Below, piece after piece: positions 1-10,429 of a DNA stretch of 64,000 nt. The position numbers were made by a program, and so were the translations under genes. Each line of letters starts with the position of its first letter. The first letter of the stretch is position 1. The DNA lies in the NCBI GenBank assembly GCA_004000515.1, contig CP034537.1, positions 2,990,001-3,054,000 of the forward strand. Direction: 5' to 3'. The notes beneath the pieces are model-generated. The model was not told where the DNA came from, made no database searches, and saw only the letters and a list, made by a program, of their open reading frames with translations. This DNA is from Pseudomonas poae (GTDB lineage: Bacteria; Pseudomonadota; Gammaproteobacteria; Pseudomonadales; Pseudomonadaceae).

Positions 1-655
1 AGGCAATTGCCGAGGCCACGTCATCGGCGCTGAGCACGGTGCCGCCCATGTCCTGTTTCCAGGCCTGGTAACCGGTTTTGATCGCTTCGTCGGTGGTGTG
101 GCTGAGCAGCTCGGTTTCCACCGCGCCCGGGGCGATGGTGATCACGCGTACGTTGCTGGGGGACAATTCTTCACGCAGGTTTTCCGAAATCCCATGCACG
201 GCGAACTTGGTGCCTACATAAGCGACATGATTCGGGAAGGTCTTGCGCCCGGCCACGGAGCTGACGTTGATGATGGTGCCGCCTTTACGCGCAACCATGC
301 TGCCGGCGACTGCATGAATACCGTTGAGCAGGCCCTTCACGTTTACATCGAGCATCTGCTCCCACTGCGCCGGGTCTTGCTCGCTGACCGCGCCCAGCAA
401 CATCACGCCGGCATTGTTGATCAGTGCGTCTGCCGGCCCGAATTGCGCTTCGGCTTCCTGCACGGCGGCGACCAAGGCGGCGCGGTCGGTGATGTCTACG
501 CCACGGTTCAAGGTGTTTGGCAGGCCCAGATCGTTAAGGCGGTCGATGCGTCGCGCCAGCAGCAACAACGGGTGGCCGGCGGCAGACAAACGGCGGGCGG
601 TGGCTTCGCCGATGCCGGAACTGGCGCCGGTGATGATGATCAGTGGCTTGCTCAT
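1..655 (-). CDS. SDR family oxidoreductase, C-terminus beyond window edge
   Basis: This gene encodes an NAD(P)-dependent short-chain dehydrogenase of unknown substrate. Reading from an ATG at 655, the Rossmann glycine motif TGASSGIGEA appears at about residues 9-18. It is followed by NNAG near residue 84 and the catalytic Ser (VSSVAG) and YxxxK (YVGTK) further on, so the active-site set is complete. The frame is still open at base 1, so about 218 residues are visible and the last few dozen are missing. A LysR gene is divergently transcribed 112 bases away and may control it. The family call is firm; the substrate cannot be read from sequence. Confidence 0.88.
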   Translation of the reverse strand, partial: MSKPLIIITGASSGIGEATARRLSAAGHPLLLLARRIDRLNDLGLPNTLNRGVDITDRAALVAAVQEAEAQFGPADALINNAGVMLLGAVSEQDPAQWEQMLDVNVKGLLNGIHAVAGSMVARKGGTIINVSSVAGRKTFPNHVAYVGTKFAVHGISENLREELSPSNVRVITIAPGAVETELLSHTTDEAIKTGYQAWKQDMGGTVLSADDVASAIA

Positions 656-767
656 GAATCTACTCCTGAAATAAGAAAAACCGATAACTGAAAGCGTGGG
701 CGCAGTATATTTAGCGTCGACGAGGCTGAAAAATGCCTTATTCCTCTGTCTGCTATCGGATAAAGCT

Positions 768-1610
768 ATGGATGTTCGCCACCTCAAGGCATTTCTCGCG
801 GTGTTCGAAGAACGCAATATCACCGCAGCGGCCCAGCGTTTGTTTATCAGCCAGCCGACCTTGTCGGTGACCATCAAGCAGCTGGAAGACGAGCTGGGCG
901 TGGCGCTGTTCGTGCGTCAGCCCCGGGGTGTGGAAGTGAGCGGCGAAGCGCGGGTGCTGTATCCCCAGGCACGGCGCATGGTGGCCGAAGCCGATGCGTT
1001 GAGCCGCCTGTTTCGCGGGCGCGAAAATCGGGTTGCCTTGGAGCTGGGTGTGGAAGGCGATATTGCCGACAGCCAGATCGAAACCTTCCTGCGCATGGCA
1101 CACCAGGGCTTGCCCGGGTTGCTGCTGACGCTGCAGGAAGGCTGCGAAGGCGAAGGTCGCCTGGCGGTGGAGGAAATGTGCTGCGAGGACGAGCTATTCC
1201 TGCCGCTTTGGGAAGAGTCCTACGTGATGGCGTTACCGGCCAGCCATCCGATGGCCCAGGCGGGCAACGAGCAAGCCTGGGCGCCGATTGAAGACTGGAT
1301 CACCTGCCCACAACACGATTCCCATCAACGCTTGATGGCGCTCTACGGCCGCTCGCCGCAAGCGGTGGCCGGGCATGCCGGGTCGTTGACCCAGGCGTTG
1401 CATATGGTGGCGGCCGGTGTGGGCGTGGCCATGTTGCCGCAATCGCTGGCGGTGGAGCGCGCCGGGGTGGTGATTCGGGAGTGGCACTTGCCGGCGCCGA
1501 CCCGGCGGGTGGGGTTATGTTTTGCTGCGCAAGCCTTGGAGCTACCGGCGTTGCGTGCCTTGCACGAGTACTTCCAGAACCACCGGCCGCCGCAGCTTTC
1601 AGCGGCCTGA
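768..1610 (+). CDS. LysR family transcriptional regulator
   Basis: A LysR-type DNA-binding regulator of 280 residues. The N-terminus (MDVRHLKAFLAVFEERNITA) is the usual winged-helix start, followed by QPTLSVTIKQLEDELG. The C-terminal half is a substrate-binding co-inducer domain. I chose the ATG at 768 because the LysR alignment begins exactly there, although an in-frame start lies at 696. The gene is divergent from the SDR gene at 1-655, the usual arrangement for a LysR regulator and its target. It converges on the next LysR gene with 56 bases between the stops. The effector is unknown. Confidence 0.88.
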   Translation: MDVRHLKAFLAVFEERNITAAAQRLFISQPTLSVTIKQLEDELGVALFVRQPRGVEVSGEARVLYPQARRMVAEADALSRLFRGRENRVALELGVEGDIADSQIETFLRMAHQGLPGLLLTLQEGCEGEGRLAVEEMCCEDELFLPLWEESYVMALPASHPMAQAGNEQAWAPIEDWITCPQHDSHQRLMALYGRSPQAVAGHAGSLTQALHMVAAGVGVAMLPQSLAVERAGVVIREWHLPAPTRRVGLCFAAQALELPALRALHEYFQNHRPPQLSAA

Positions 1611-1666
1611 CCCCAACCCGACCAACACCACCAGCTCCCACAGGGACTTTCACTGTCTGGAAGACA

Positions 1667-2521
1667 TCATTCGAGCATCTTGCCCAGCAACCAACTCCCC
1701 GCCGGCCCCGGCGGGTGATGCCGCGACCACAACGCATCCACCGCTACAAAGCGCGGCCAACTGCGCGCCTTGAGCTCCACCAATTGCCCGCGATCAAAGC
1801 GCTCCACCAGCCAGCGCGGTAGCGGCGTCCAGCCAAACCCCAACTGGGCCATTTCCATCAGCATCAGGTAACTGGGCGCCGACCATACACGCCCGCTGGC
1901 GCGGATTTCTGTAGGGTTGATGATGCTGGCCAAGCGCAGTTCACGGTGTTGCTGCAGGGTATTGGCCGAGATGTTTTCCTGCGTGGCCAATGGGTGTCCG
2001 GGGGAAACGAATAACGCAATTTCCGTGCGTTCTTCCACCGGCGCCCCCGTGAGGTCGGGCGGGTAAACCTCCTGTTTCTCGATGAATGCGATGTGCGCGC
2101 GGCCACTTTGCACCAGGTCGATCAGGTCTTCGCATTCAGCGATCAGGCATTCCAACTCAAGGTCGGGATAGCGCTGCTCAAAGACTTTCAGCGCGACTTC
2201 GAACCGGTCGGATTGGTAAGTATCGGACATGGCGATGGTCAGCTTCGGCTCCAGGCCCTGGGACAATTGGCTCGCCGTGAGTTCCAGGCGGCTGCTGGCT
2301 TCCAGTACCTGCTCGGCACGCTGCAGCAATACGTGGCCCGCCGGGGTCAGCGTCGGCTTGCGGCTGCTGCGGTCGAACAGCACCACATCCAGGTCAATCT
2401 CCAGGCTCGCCACTGCCGCGCTGACGGTGGACTGGCTCTTGCCCAGCTTGCGCGCGGCCGCTGAAAACGAACCCTGGGTGGCCGCCTGCACAAACGCCTG
2501 CAGCACTTCATTGGAGGCCAT
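1667..2521 (-). CDS. LysR family regulator, divergent from PACE efflux gene
   Basis: A 284-residue LysR regulator beginning MASNEVLQAFVQAATQGSFS, with the HTH segment KLGKSQSTVSAAVASLE and a complete effector-binding domain. It is transcribed away from the PACE-family transporter at 2578 with a 56-base shared promoter region. In Acinetobacter the LysR protein AceR controls the divergent PACE gene aceI. By that precedent this protein is probably the local regulator of the efflux gene, but that is inference from position only. Confidence 0.88.
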   Translation of the reverse strand: MASNEVLQAFVQAATQGSFSAAARKLGKSQSTVSAAVASLEIDLDVVLFDRSSRKPTLTPAGHVLLQRAEQVLEASSRLELTASQLSQGLEPKLTIAMSDTYQSDRFEVALKVFEQRYPDLELECLIAECEDLIDLVQSGRAHIAFIEKQEVYPPDLTGAPVEERTEIALFVSPGHPLATQENISANTLQQHRELRLASIINPTEIRASGRVWSAPSYLMLMEMAQLGFGWTPLPRWLVERFDRGQLVELKARSWPRFVAVDALWSRHHPPGPAGSWLLGKMLE

Positions 2522-2577
2522 AAGTATCGCCTTGATCGATGGTTATTGGTTATGAAGTATCGGTTCAAGGGGTAATC

Positions 2578-3072
2578 ATGGCAACACTCTTCACTCAACG
2601 AGCGCAGGTTATGAGCCCTACCAAGTCGATTACTGAACGTGTTTGCCAAGCCCTGGGTTTTGAAGGCTTGGCCCTATTGATCTGTACACCGCTGCTGGTG
2701 TGGATCACCGGCCGGCCAGCCTTGGAAATGGGCGCGGTCACCTTAGGCCTTAGCCTGCTGGCGCTGACGTGGAACATCATTTTCAACAGCCTGTTCGACC
2801 GCTTGAAGGTGCGCCTGCAACTGTCCGGCGGCGCAGGGACGCGGGTGCTGCATGCGCTGATGTTCGAAGGCGGGCTGATTATCGTCGCCGTGCCGCTGAT
2901 CGCCGCGTGGCTGAATATCAGCCTGATGCAGGCTTTTATGCTCGACATAGGTGTACTGCTGTTTTTCCTGCCGTACACCTATGTGTATCACTGGGGCTAT
3001 GACGTGCTGCGCGAGAAGCTGCTGCGAGTCAAAGAAACATCCCGCCCGAAGCCTCAATGCGCTGACCAGTGA
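2578..3072 (+). CDS. PACE family (AceI-like) efflux transporter
   Basis: A small inner-membrane protein of 164 residues with four predicted helices in two repeated halves. Each half opens with a short basic/FE motif: ERVCQALGFEG near residue 20 and RVLHALMFEGG near residue 90. A WN pair (LTWNIIFNSLFDR) closes the first helix pair. This is the layout of the proteobacterial antimicrobial compound efflux family, which exports chlorhexidine, acriflavine and short diamines. I chose the ATG at 2578 because AAGGGG lies 5 bases upstream; other in-frame starts are at 2539 and 2611. Its 3' end overlaps the convergent SDR gene by 44 bases. Confidence 0.8.
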   Translation: MATLFTQRAQVMSPTKSITERVCQALGFEGLALLICTPLLVWITGRPALEMGAVTLGLSLLALTWNIIFNSLFDRLKVRLQLSGGAGTRVLHALMFEGGLIIVAVPLIAAWLNISLMQAFMLDIGVLLFFLPYTYVYHWGYDVLREKLLRVKETSRPKPQCADQ

Positions 3073-3786
3073 TCCAATTGCTGCCATCGGCCAGCAGGGT
3101 GGAAATGGCCCCACCAATGTCATCCGGCAGTCCGGCGCGACCCAGCGCGGTGTTGTTGGCAACCATGGTGTTGAGGGCGGCATTGTCGCGTACGGCGCCG
3201 CCGCCGAAGTCGGTTTCGATGGCGCCAGGCGCGAGAATATTCACGGTGATGCCACGCCCGCCCAACTCTTTGGCCTGATAGCGGGTGAGCACTTCCATCG
3301 CACCTTTCATCGCCGCATACGCTGCATAACCCGGCAGGCTGAACCGCGCCAAACCGCTGGAAATATTAAGGATGCGGCCGCCGTCGCTGATCAACGGCAA
3401 CAGCTTCTGGGTCAGGAAAAACGGGCCTTTGAATTGGATCGCCAGCAGTTGATCGAACAGTTCTTCGGTGGTTTCGGCAAAGCTGGCATGCGCGCCAATC
3501 CCGGCGTTGTTGATCAGAAAGTTGAAATGATCCTGTGCGAAAACATCCTTGAGAACGTTGCCGACTTCGCCAACGAAATCGTTGAAGGTTGCGCTCTGGC
3601 TCACATCCAGCCGCAGCATGGCGGCGCGGCCACCAAGGCCTCGATTTGCTCGACCACCGCTTGGGCTTCGCCCGCAGCGCTGTGGTAGGTGCCGATGATA
3701 TCGACGCCCTGCGCCGCCAAGTGCAGTGCAGCGCTTTTGCCCAGGCCACGGCTGGCGCCAGTGATGAGTGCGATTTTACGGGTCAT
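3029..3786 (-). CDS. SDR family oxidoreductase (frame broken once as read)
   Basis: A short-chain dehydrogenase of about 252 residues. The N-terminal part (MTRKIALITGASRGLGKSAA) carries the NAD(P)-binding motif. The rest, in another frame, carries NNAG, ISSGLA, YAAYAAMKGA and the C-terminal GQRIEASGGMFL. The two halves join if one G is restored in the run at about 3634-3637 (minus strand TTGGTGG to TTGGGTGG, giving EALGGRAAML). I therefore read it as one gene with a one-base deletion. The LysR gene at 3892 is divergent and is the likely regulator. The substrate is unknown. Confidence 0.8.
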
Positions 3787-3891
3787 GGTGCAGTCCTCTC
3801 AGGTGATCGTTGGAGAGAGTGTATTTGTCCGCCTGTAACGTGATAAACAGGGCTATACCGGAATCACTGGCCGGATAGGGCGAACAATCCA

Positions 3892-4787
3892 ATGAACAAA
3901 TTAGAGTTGCTGCGTACCTTCGTGCGCGTTACCGAACTGTCGAGCTTTACCGGCGCCGGCGAAAGCCTGGGGTTGCCACGCTCCACCGTGTCCGAGCATG
4001 TGCAGGCGCTGGAAGAACTGCTCGGCACGCGTCTGCTGCAACGCACCACGCGCAGGTGCAGGCGACCCAGGATGGTCGCGTGCTGTATGAACGCAGCAAG
4101 GATTTGCTGTCGCACATGGAAGAACTGGAAGGGCTGTTTCGCCAGGATGAAGCCCAACTCAGCGGGCGAATTCGGGTGGACATGCCCAACGTGATGGCGC
4201 GGGAACTGATCCTGCCGCGCCTGCCTGAATTCATGGATGCACACCCGCTGATTGAACTGGAAATCAGCAGCACCGACCGCCAGGTCGACCTGCTCGCCGA
4301 GGGGTTCGATTGCGTGCTGCGAGTGGGCGCGCAGCCGGACCAGACGGTGGTGGCGCGGCTGCTGTGCAGCATGCCGATGATCAACTGCGCGAGCGCGGCT
4401 TACCTGCAACGTTACGGCGTGCCTACAACGCTGGCCGACCTGGCGCAGCATCAGTTGGTGCATTACGTACGGCCGTTGGGCTCGCGTTCGCCGGGTTTCG
4501 AATACGTGCAGGGCAACAAGGTGCACCGCGTGCCGATGGCGGGGCGGGTCACGGTCAATAGCACGGATGCCTACCGAGTCGCGTGCCTGGGAGGCTTTGG
4601 CATTACTCAGGTGCCCGCGCTGGGGATTCGCGAATTATTGGCCAGCGGTGAACTGGTGGCGCTGTTGCCCGATTACCCGGCGCCGCCATTGGACGTGTCC
4701 TTGTTATACGCCGGCCAACGCCACTTACCCCAGCGGGTGCGGGTGTTCATGGATTGGCTGGCCGGGCTCTTGCAGTCCCAGCTCTAA
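3892..4787 (+). CDS. LysR family regulator (frame broken once as read)
   Basis: The LysR HTH (MNKLELLRTFVRVTELSSFT, then LPRSTVSEHVQALEELLG) sits in one frame and the effector domain (from VQATQDGRVLYERSKDLL) in another. Restoring one G at 4054-4055 links TTRR to VQATQDG and gives a normal protein of about 298 residues. The subfamily that ends in a short basic tail and often pairs with SDR genes fits its divergent position next to the SDR at 3029-3786. Its stop overlaps the stop of the convergent LysR gene at 4784. Confidence 0.82.
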
Positions 4788-5700
4788 CGCCGTGCCGACA
4801 ACTGCTGAGGCGTCAGGAATGCGTCGTGGAAGTAATCGCGCACCGCCTGCATGGCCGGGGTGAACGCACGTTCGCGGTGCCAGGCCAGGCCGACGCTCAT
4901 CGGCGTGACGGGGTCGGTCACCGTCAGGGTCTCGATGCGCTTGCCTTCCAGGGACCATGGCCGGTGCACCAGGTCTGAGAGGATCGCCACGCCACTGCCA
5001 TTGGCAACCATGCTGCGCACGGCCTCCACCGAACTGGTGCGCAAACGCACCTTGGGGGTTTGCCCGGCTTGCTCCCAATAGCGCATGGCGCTGTGCTCGG
5101 CCTCATCGACGGTGAGCAGGATGTAAGGTTTTGCGCCACATCCGCCAGGCTCACGGCACCGCGCTCGCACAGCGGATGATGACTCGGCAGCCACAGGCGG
5201 CGCTCCGAGTTGAAGAGAATTTCGGAGACGATATCCGGGTGGGTGAGGTTGGCGGTGAGCACCACGGCCATGTCGAACTGGCCGTCCAGCAAGCCTTGCT
5301 CGATGGCCTGGCGTTCCTGCTCGAACACCTCGATGGTCACGTCCGGGTGCCAGTGCTCCATGCGTTGCAGGTGGTGGGGCAGGAAGTAACCCAGCACCGT
5401 GTAGCTGGCGGCCAGACGCAGTACGCCGCTGGCGCGATAGTCGGGCAGCGGGCTGTTGAGTGCGTCATCCACGCTGCGCAGGATCACGTAGGCGCGGTTG
5501 AGGAAATGCCGCCCGGCGTCAGTGAGGTTCATGCCCTGTGCCGAACGCACAAACAATTGCACGCCGAGCATGGCTTCCAGTTCCTTGATCGCCGTGGTCA
5601 CCGCTGACTGGGAAATATTCAGGTGAATCGCCGCCTGGGAAATCTGGCCGATTTCAGCGGTGGCGACGAAGTAGCGGACTTGGCGCAAGGTCAGAGACAT
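4784..5700 (-). CDS. LysR family regulator of the pxp locus (frame broken once)
   Basis: The N-terminal HTH ([38 protein letters not shown]) and most of the effector domain are in one frame up to SLADVAQ. The C-terminal part, from [13 protein letters not shown], is in another. Adding one A to the A4 run at 5129-5132 (minus strand) restores a protein of about 305 residues. It is divergent from pxpA with 120 bases between the starts, so control of the 5-oxoprolinase operon is likely by position. The intergenic region contains an imperfect ATCTGATTTTCAGAAGAT-like dyad that could be its operator. Confidence 0.82.
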
Positions 5701-5820
5701 CTGTTGCTCCCGAACATAGGGTTATCTGATTTTCAGAAGATACCCTATCTGATAATAGATCTTCCCAAGGGGTTAAGCCGCAGCCTACTTTTTGCCCATC
5801 ACTTAGGCGGAGCGACCCCG

Positions 5821-6579
5821 ATGCAGGCAGTGGATTTCAACTCGGACATGGGCGAAGGCTTCGGCCCCTGGACCATCGGCGATGGCGTTGATTCGGAGCT
5901 GATGGCCTACATCAGCTCGGCCAATATCGCCACCGGCTTTCACGCCGGCGACCCCGGCACCATGCGCCGCACCGTGGAGCGCGCCAAGCAATTGGGCGTG
6001 GCCATCGGCGCCCATCCGGGCTTTCGCGACCTGGTGGGGTTTGGCCGTCGGCATATCAACGCCCCGGCCCAGGAGCTGGTGGACGACATGCTCTACCAAC
6101 TCGGCGCCCTGCGGAAAATCGCCCGCGCCCAAGGCGTGAGCCTGCAACACATCAAGCCTCACGGCGCGCTCTACATGCACCTGGCCCGCGACGAAGAAGC
6201 CGCACGCCTGCTGGTGCAGAACCTGCAAATCATCGAGCCTACGTTGTTGTTGTACTGCATGCCCAATTCGGTGATCTGGCGTGTGGCCAAGGAACTGGGG
6301 CAACCGGTGGTGCGCGAGTTTTATGCCGACCGTGAGTACGATCTCAGCGGCTCCATCGTGTTTACTCGCACTGTGCGGGCGTTGGATCCGGCGACGGTGG
6401 CGGCACGCGTCCTACGTGCTTGTCAGACGGGTCTGGTACGCACCGTAGAAGGCGAAGACCTGTACATCGAATTCGATTCCATCTGCCTGCACAGCGACAC
6501 CCCCGGTGCCCTGGAGTTGGTAGAAGCCACCCGCGAAGCGTTGGACCAAGCGGGCATCGCGGTCAAAACACCACATTAA
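5821..6579 (+). CDS. pxpA: 5-oxoprolinase subunit PxpA (LamB/YcsF family)
   Basis: Subunit A of the bacterial ATP-dependent 5-oxoprolinase, which opens the pyroglutamate ring to glutamate in the cytoplasm. The 252-residue product begins [17 protein letters not shown], the LamB/YcsF signature. It also carries [19 protein letters not shown] and KPHGALY, which line the metal/ATP site in this family. The ATG at 5821 has GGAG 8 bases upstream and matches the family start; the frame is open further upstream to 5623 without family similarity. It is the first gene of pxpABC, 56 bases before pxpB. Confidence 0.92.
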   Translation: MQAVDFNSDMGEGFGPWTIGDGVDSELMAYISSANIATGFHAGDPGTMRRTVERAKQLGVAIGAHPGFRDLVGFGRRHINAPAQELVDDMLYQLGALRKIARAQGVSLQHIKPHGALYMHLARDEEAARLLVQNLQIIEPTLLLYCMPNSVIWRVAKELGQPVVREFYADREYDLSGSIVFTRTVRALDPATVAARVLRACQTGLVRTVEGEDLYIEFDSICLHSDTPGALELVEATREALDQAGIAVKTPH

Positions 6580-6635
6580 AAACGCTCCCTTACTTTTTTG
6601 CCTGCCTTTCTACAATGATTCCAAGAGGAACAGAC

Positions 6636-7514
6636 ATGGCTGAAACGTCCCCCATCCGCTACAGCTTCGGCGGTGATGAACACCTGTTTGCCGAGGTCAG
6701 CGACAGCATGTCCCTGGAGGCCTTTTTCAAAGGCATGGCGGTGACCCGTGCGGTGGAACGCCTGGCGCTGGAAGGCGTGCTGGATGTGTGCCTGGCCAAT
6801 GCGTCGTTCCAGATTCGCTTCGACCCCGACCGCATCGCGCCCCACGTGTTGCTCGATGCGGTGCAGACCGCCGAAGCCCAGGCCGTGGCCGAGCGCACCT
6901 TGCACACGCGCATCATCGAAATCCCGGTGCTCTACAACGACCCGTGGACCCATGAGACGTTGATGCGTTTTCGCGACCGTCATCAAGACCCCAGCGGCAC
7001 CGACCTGGAATACGCTGCACGCATCAATGGACTGGCCGATGTGGATGCGTTTATCGCTGCCCACAGCGGCGCGCCGTGGTTTGTGTCGATGGTCGGGTTT
7101 GTCGCGGGCCTGCCGTTCATGTTCCAGATGGTCGAGCGCGAGCGGCAGTTGCAGGTGCCCAAGTACCTGCGCCCGCGCACGGACACGCCCAAATTGACCC
7201 TCGGCCATGGCGGCTGTTTCGGCTGCATCTACTCGGTGCGCGGCGCCGGCGGTTACCAGATGTTCGGCGTGACCCCGGCGCCCATCTACGATCCGGCGCA
7301 GCAGTTGGCCTACCTCAAGGAGCACATGGTGTTCTTCCGGCCCGGCGATATCGTGCAGTTCAAACCCATGGACCGCGACGCCTACGACCTGGCCGTCGCC
7401 GACGTGGACGCAGGACGTTTCGACCTGCGCATCCGCCCTGTGGAGTTTTCCCTCGACGCTTTTCTTGCCGACCCCATCGGCTATCCGAAAACCCTGCAGG
7501 AGGCGCTGGCATGA
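6636..7514 (+). CDS. pxpB: 5-oxoprolinase subunit PxpB (KipI family)
   Basis: A 292-residue KipI/AHS1-domain protein, subunit B of 5-oxoprolinase. The N-terminal part is a small alpha/beta domain (residues 1-90). The cyclophilin-like C-terminal part holds VGFVAGLPFMFQM, LGHGGCFGCIYSVRGAGGYQ and a closing FRPGDIVQF segment. The start at 6636 follows AGAGGA by 7 bases. The stop overlaps the ATG of pxpC (ATGA), so the two are translationally coupled, as expected for subunits that form a B-C complex. It is longer than the ~220-residue B. subtilis KipI. Confidence 0.88.
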   Translation: MAETSPIRYSFGGDEHLFAEVSDSMSLEAFFKGMAVTRAVERLALEGVLDVCLANASFQIRFDPDRIAPHVLLDAVQTAEAQAVAERTLHTRIIEIPVLYNDPWTHETLMRFRDRHQDPSGTDLEYAARINGLADVDAFIAAHSGAPWFVSMVGFVAGLPFMFQMVERERQLQVPKYLRPRTDTPKLTLGHGGCFGCIYSVRGAGGYQMFGVTPAPIYDPAQQLAYLKEHMVFFRPGDIVQFKPMDRDAYDLAVADVDAGRFDLRIRPVEFSLDAFLADPIGYPKTLQEALA

Positions 7515-8485
7515 TCAAGGTCCTCAAACCCGGCCTCGCTACCTCCGTGCAGGACCTTGGCCGCGAAGGTTATTACCACCTGGGCATTCCCCCCTTCGGG
7601 GGCGCTGGACCAATACGCGCTGAGCGCCGCCAACCACCTGGTAGGTAACCCCATCGGCGCAGCGGGCCTTGAGTGCACATTGATCGGCCCCGAATTGGAG
7701 TTTCAACAAGACGCACTGGTAGCCCTCAGCGGTGCGTTGATGTCACCGCGCCTGGACGGTGAAGTGGTGCATCAGGACACCGCGTTCCAGGTACGTGCCG
7801 GACAAGTACTGCGCTTTGAATTCCCCAAGGCGGGGGCGCGCACTTACCTGGCGGTGGCGGGCGGGATTGATGTGCCGTTGGTGCTGGGCAGTCGCTCGAC
7901 TTACACCCTGGGTGCGCTCGGTGGCTTTAGCGGGCGACGGTTGCAGGAAGGTGACGAGTTGCCCATCGGCGTGCTAAGCGGGGCAGGGCGCGCGGGCAAC
8001 AGCTTGCCCATGGCATTGCGCCGATCGGTTGGCGGCGATGTGACCTTGCGCGTGGTACCGGGGCTGTATTACGAACGCCTGAGTGACGCCGCCAAAGGCA
8101 GTTTTTTGCCGAACCGTGGACCGTCGGTTCGGAGGCGGACCGCATCGGTTACCGCTTCAAGGGCGGCAGCGCGTTGAGCTTCCAGCCACGGGAGCAGCCG
8201 TTTGGTGCAGGGTCGGATCCGTCAAACATCGTCGATAGCTGTTACCCGATTGGCTCGATCCAGGTACCGGCCGGGTTGGAACCGATTGTGTTGCATCGGG
8301 ATGCGGTGTCGGGTGGCGGCTACGCGATGATCGGCACGGTGATCAGTGCGGATTTGGACTTGATCGGACAAATGCAGCCGAACCAGCGGGCGGGGTTTGT
8401 GGCAGTGACGCTGGAGGAGGCGCTGGAGGCGCGGCGGGTGTACAAGAAGCGGCTGAAGGCCATGGCTGGACTCTTCAACAACTGA
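7511..8485 (+). CDS. pxpC: 5-oxoprolinase subunit PxpC, KipA family (two frame breaks)
   Basis: A biotin-dependent carboxyltransferase-family protein (AHS2/KipA), subunit C of 5-oxoprolinase. It begins MIKVLKPGLATSVQDLGREG, continues with SGALDQYALSAANHLVGN and LAVAGGIDVPLVLGSRSTYT, and ends in the conserved SGGGYAMIGTVISADLDLIGQ region. Two indels break it: one extra C in the C6 run at 7589-7594 and one missing T in the T6 run at 8102-8107. Correcting both gives about 324 residues, normal for the family. The start overlaps the pxpB stop. Two independent homopolymer errors in one gene argue for sequencing error over a pseudogene. Confidence 0.85.
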
Positions 8486-8499
8486 AGAAATACATAACC

Positions 8500-8597
8500 A
8501 AATGTGGGAGTTGGCTTGCCTGCGATAGCGGATTAACATTCAACAGACTTGTTTAATGATGCACCGCCATCGCAGGCAAGCCAGCTCCCACATTTTG
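8500..8597. repeat. REP palindrome pair (BIME-like)
   Basis: An inverted repeat of about 40-base arms (aatgtgggagttggcttgcc ... and its near complement ending in gctcccacatt) around a ~20-base AT-rich centre. It fills the gap between the convergent pxpC and pit genes. The same arms recur at 10321, 30429 and 46461, and a variant at 58746 and 61599. These are the usual P. fluorescens-group REP sequences. Confidence 0.88.
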
Positions 8598-8609
8598 TCC
8601 TGTGTTGTG

Positions 8610-10197
8610 TCAGAACAGTTTGGTGAACAGCCAGTAGAGGCTGCCTGAAAGCAGGATTGCCGCCGGCAACGTCAACACCACGCCATCGCCAGATTACGGA
8701 TCGTGCGCATCTGCAACCCGCCGCCATTCGCCACCATGGTCCCCGCCACGCCGGACGACAACACGTGGGTGGTCGACACCGGCAACCCATACATATCCGC
8801 CGCGCCGATGGTCAGCATCGCCACCATTTCGGCCGAGGCGCCTTGGGCGTAGGTGAGGTGAGTCTTGCCGATCTTCTCGCCGACGGTCACCACGATGCGC
8901 TTCCAGCCGACCATAGTGCCCAGGCCGAGGGCGATGGCCACGGCGATCTTGACCCACAGCGGAATAAAGCGTGTTGAGCTGTCGATCTGTTGCTTGAACA
9001 GTTGCAGCTTGCCTTGGGTATCCGCGTCGAAGTTGCCAACCTTGCCCTTGTCCATCAAGCGAATGGTTTCGCTGGTCAGGTACATGTCGTTACGCACGTT
9101 GCCGACCGCTTCCACTGGCACTTTGGCCAGGGAACCGTAGCCTTTGACTTCCTCACCAATCTGGCCTGCGAGGGCGGCGAGGGCGGGCACCAGTTCCGGG
9201 GTGGCTTCCTTGGTGCGCACGTAGGTCGAGAGGATCGGCCGTGGGTCACCGGTCAGTGCTTGCGGCGCACTTTTCACCAAGGCCACTTGGGTGACTTCCG
9301 CCACCGCGGCAAACTGCAAGGATTGCTCGGCCGGCATGGTGCGGTTCAACGCGTAGGCCATCGGCAGCGTGCCCACCAGGATCAGCATGATCAGGCCCAT
9401 GCCTTTTGCCCATCGTTGGAGCCGTGGGCGAAGGACACACCGGTGCAGGTGGCAATCAACATGCCGCGAATCCACCACGGCGGCGGGGTGTCACCTTTGG
9501 GGGCCTTGTACAGCGAGCGGTTCTTGACGAAGGCGCGCAGGGCCAGCAACAGCATGGCGGCGAATGCAAAGCCGATCAGCGGTGACAGCAACAAGGCGTA
9601 ACCGATTTTGATTGCCTGGCTCCAATCCACACCGCTGGTGCCGTCACGTCCGTGCATCAAGGCATTGGCCACGCCGACGCCGATGATCGAACCGATCAAG
9701 GTGTGGGACGACGACGCCGGCAAACCCAGCCACCAGGTGCCGAGGTTCCACAGGATTGCGGCGATCAGCAGGGCGAAGATCATCGCAAAACCCGCCGACG
9801 AACCGACCTGCAAGATCAGCTCGACCGGCAGCAGGGCAATGATGCCGAACGCCACTGCACCGCTGGAAAGCAGCACGCCGAGGAAGTTGAAGAAACCCGA
9901 CCACACCACAGCGAAATGCGGCGGCAGCGAATTGGTGTAGATCACCGTGGCCACCGCGTTGGCGGTGTCGTGGAAGCCGTTGACGAACTCGAAACCCAGG
10001 GCGATCAACAGCGCCACACCCAGCAGCAGGAACGGTGTCCAGGTGGTGACCACCGTGCCCAGTTCGTGCATGTCGTGCATCAGGCTGTAGGCAGTGAACA
10101 GCAGGCCCATGGCAAGCACGGCGAAGAAAATGATCACCGTCACCAGGTTGTTTTTCTTGTCTAGCCGAGGTTTGGGGTCTGCGTGTGAGGGGGCCAT
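8610..10197 (-). CDS. Inorganic phosphate transporter, PiT family (two frame breaks)
   Basis: A low-affinity phosphate/metal symporter of the inner membrane, about 529 residues after correction. The N-terminal half has the PiT signature GFEFVNGFHDTANAVATVIYT and LPASSSHTLIGSIIG. The C-terminal half repeats it with SFAHGSNDGQKGMGLI and LPVSTTHVLSSGVAG. A long hydrophilic loop (about residues 300-400) separates them, as in PitA. Two one-base deletions break the frame: a G at 9402-9403 (minus strand, after GQK) and a G at 8678-8679, after which the last helix (LTLPAAILLSGSLYWLFTKLF) reads normally. The substrate could be a metal-phosphate complex. Confidence 0.87.
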
Positions 10198-10320
10198 GCC
10201 GGAGCATCCGTGTGGGGAGGATGCCGTTCATATTCATTGCAGAATGTTACAGAGATGCTGCCGCATGTCAGTGTTTAGGCAATTGGGTCTGCCGCTGATC
10301 TACAAAGCACCCCAACACCA

Positions 10321-10410
10321 ATGTGGGAGCTGGCTTGCCTGCGATAGCAGTTTGTCAGTCAACTTTTCAGTGACTGATACACCGCTATCGCAGGCAAGCC
10401 CGCTCCCACA
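10321..10410. repeat. REP palindrome pair
   Basis: The arm atgtgggagctggcttgcct is followed by gcgatagc, a ~30-base centre and then the complementary arm gctatcgcaggcaagcccgctcccaca. It lies between the pit promoter and the 3' end of the CorA-type gene. It is the same element as at 30429 and 46461. Confidence 0.88.
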
Positions 10411-10429
10411 GGTTGATTGCATTTCAGAT

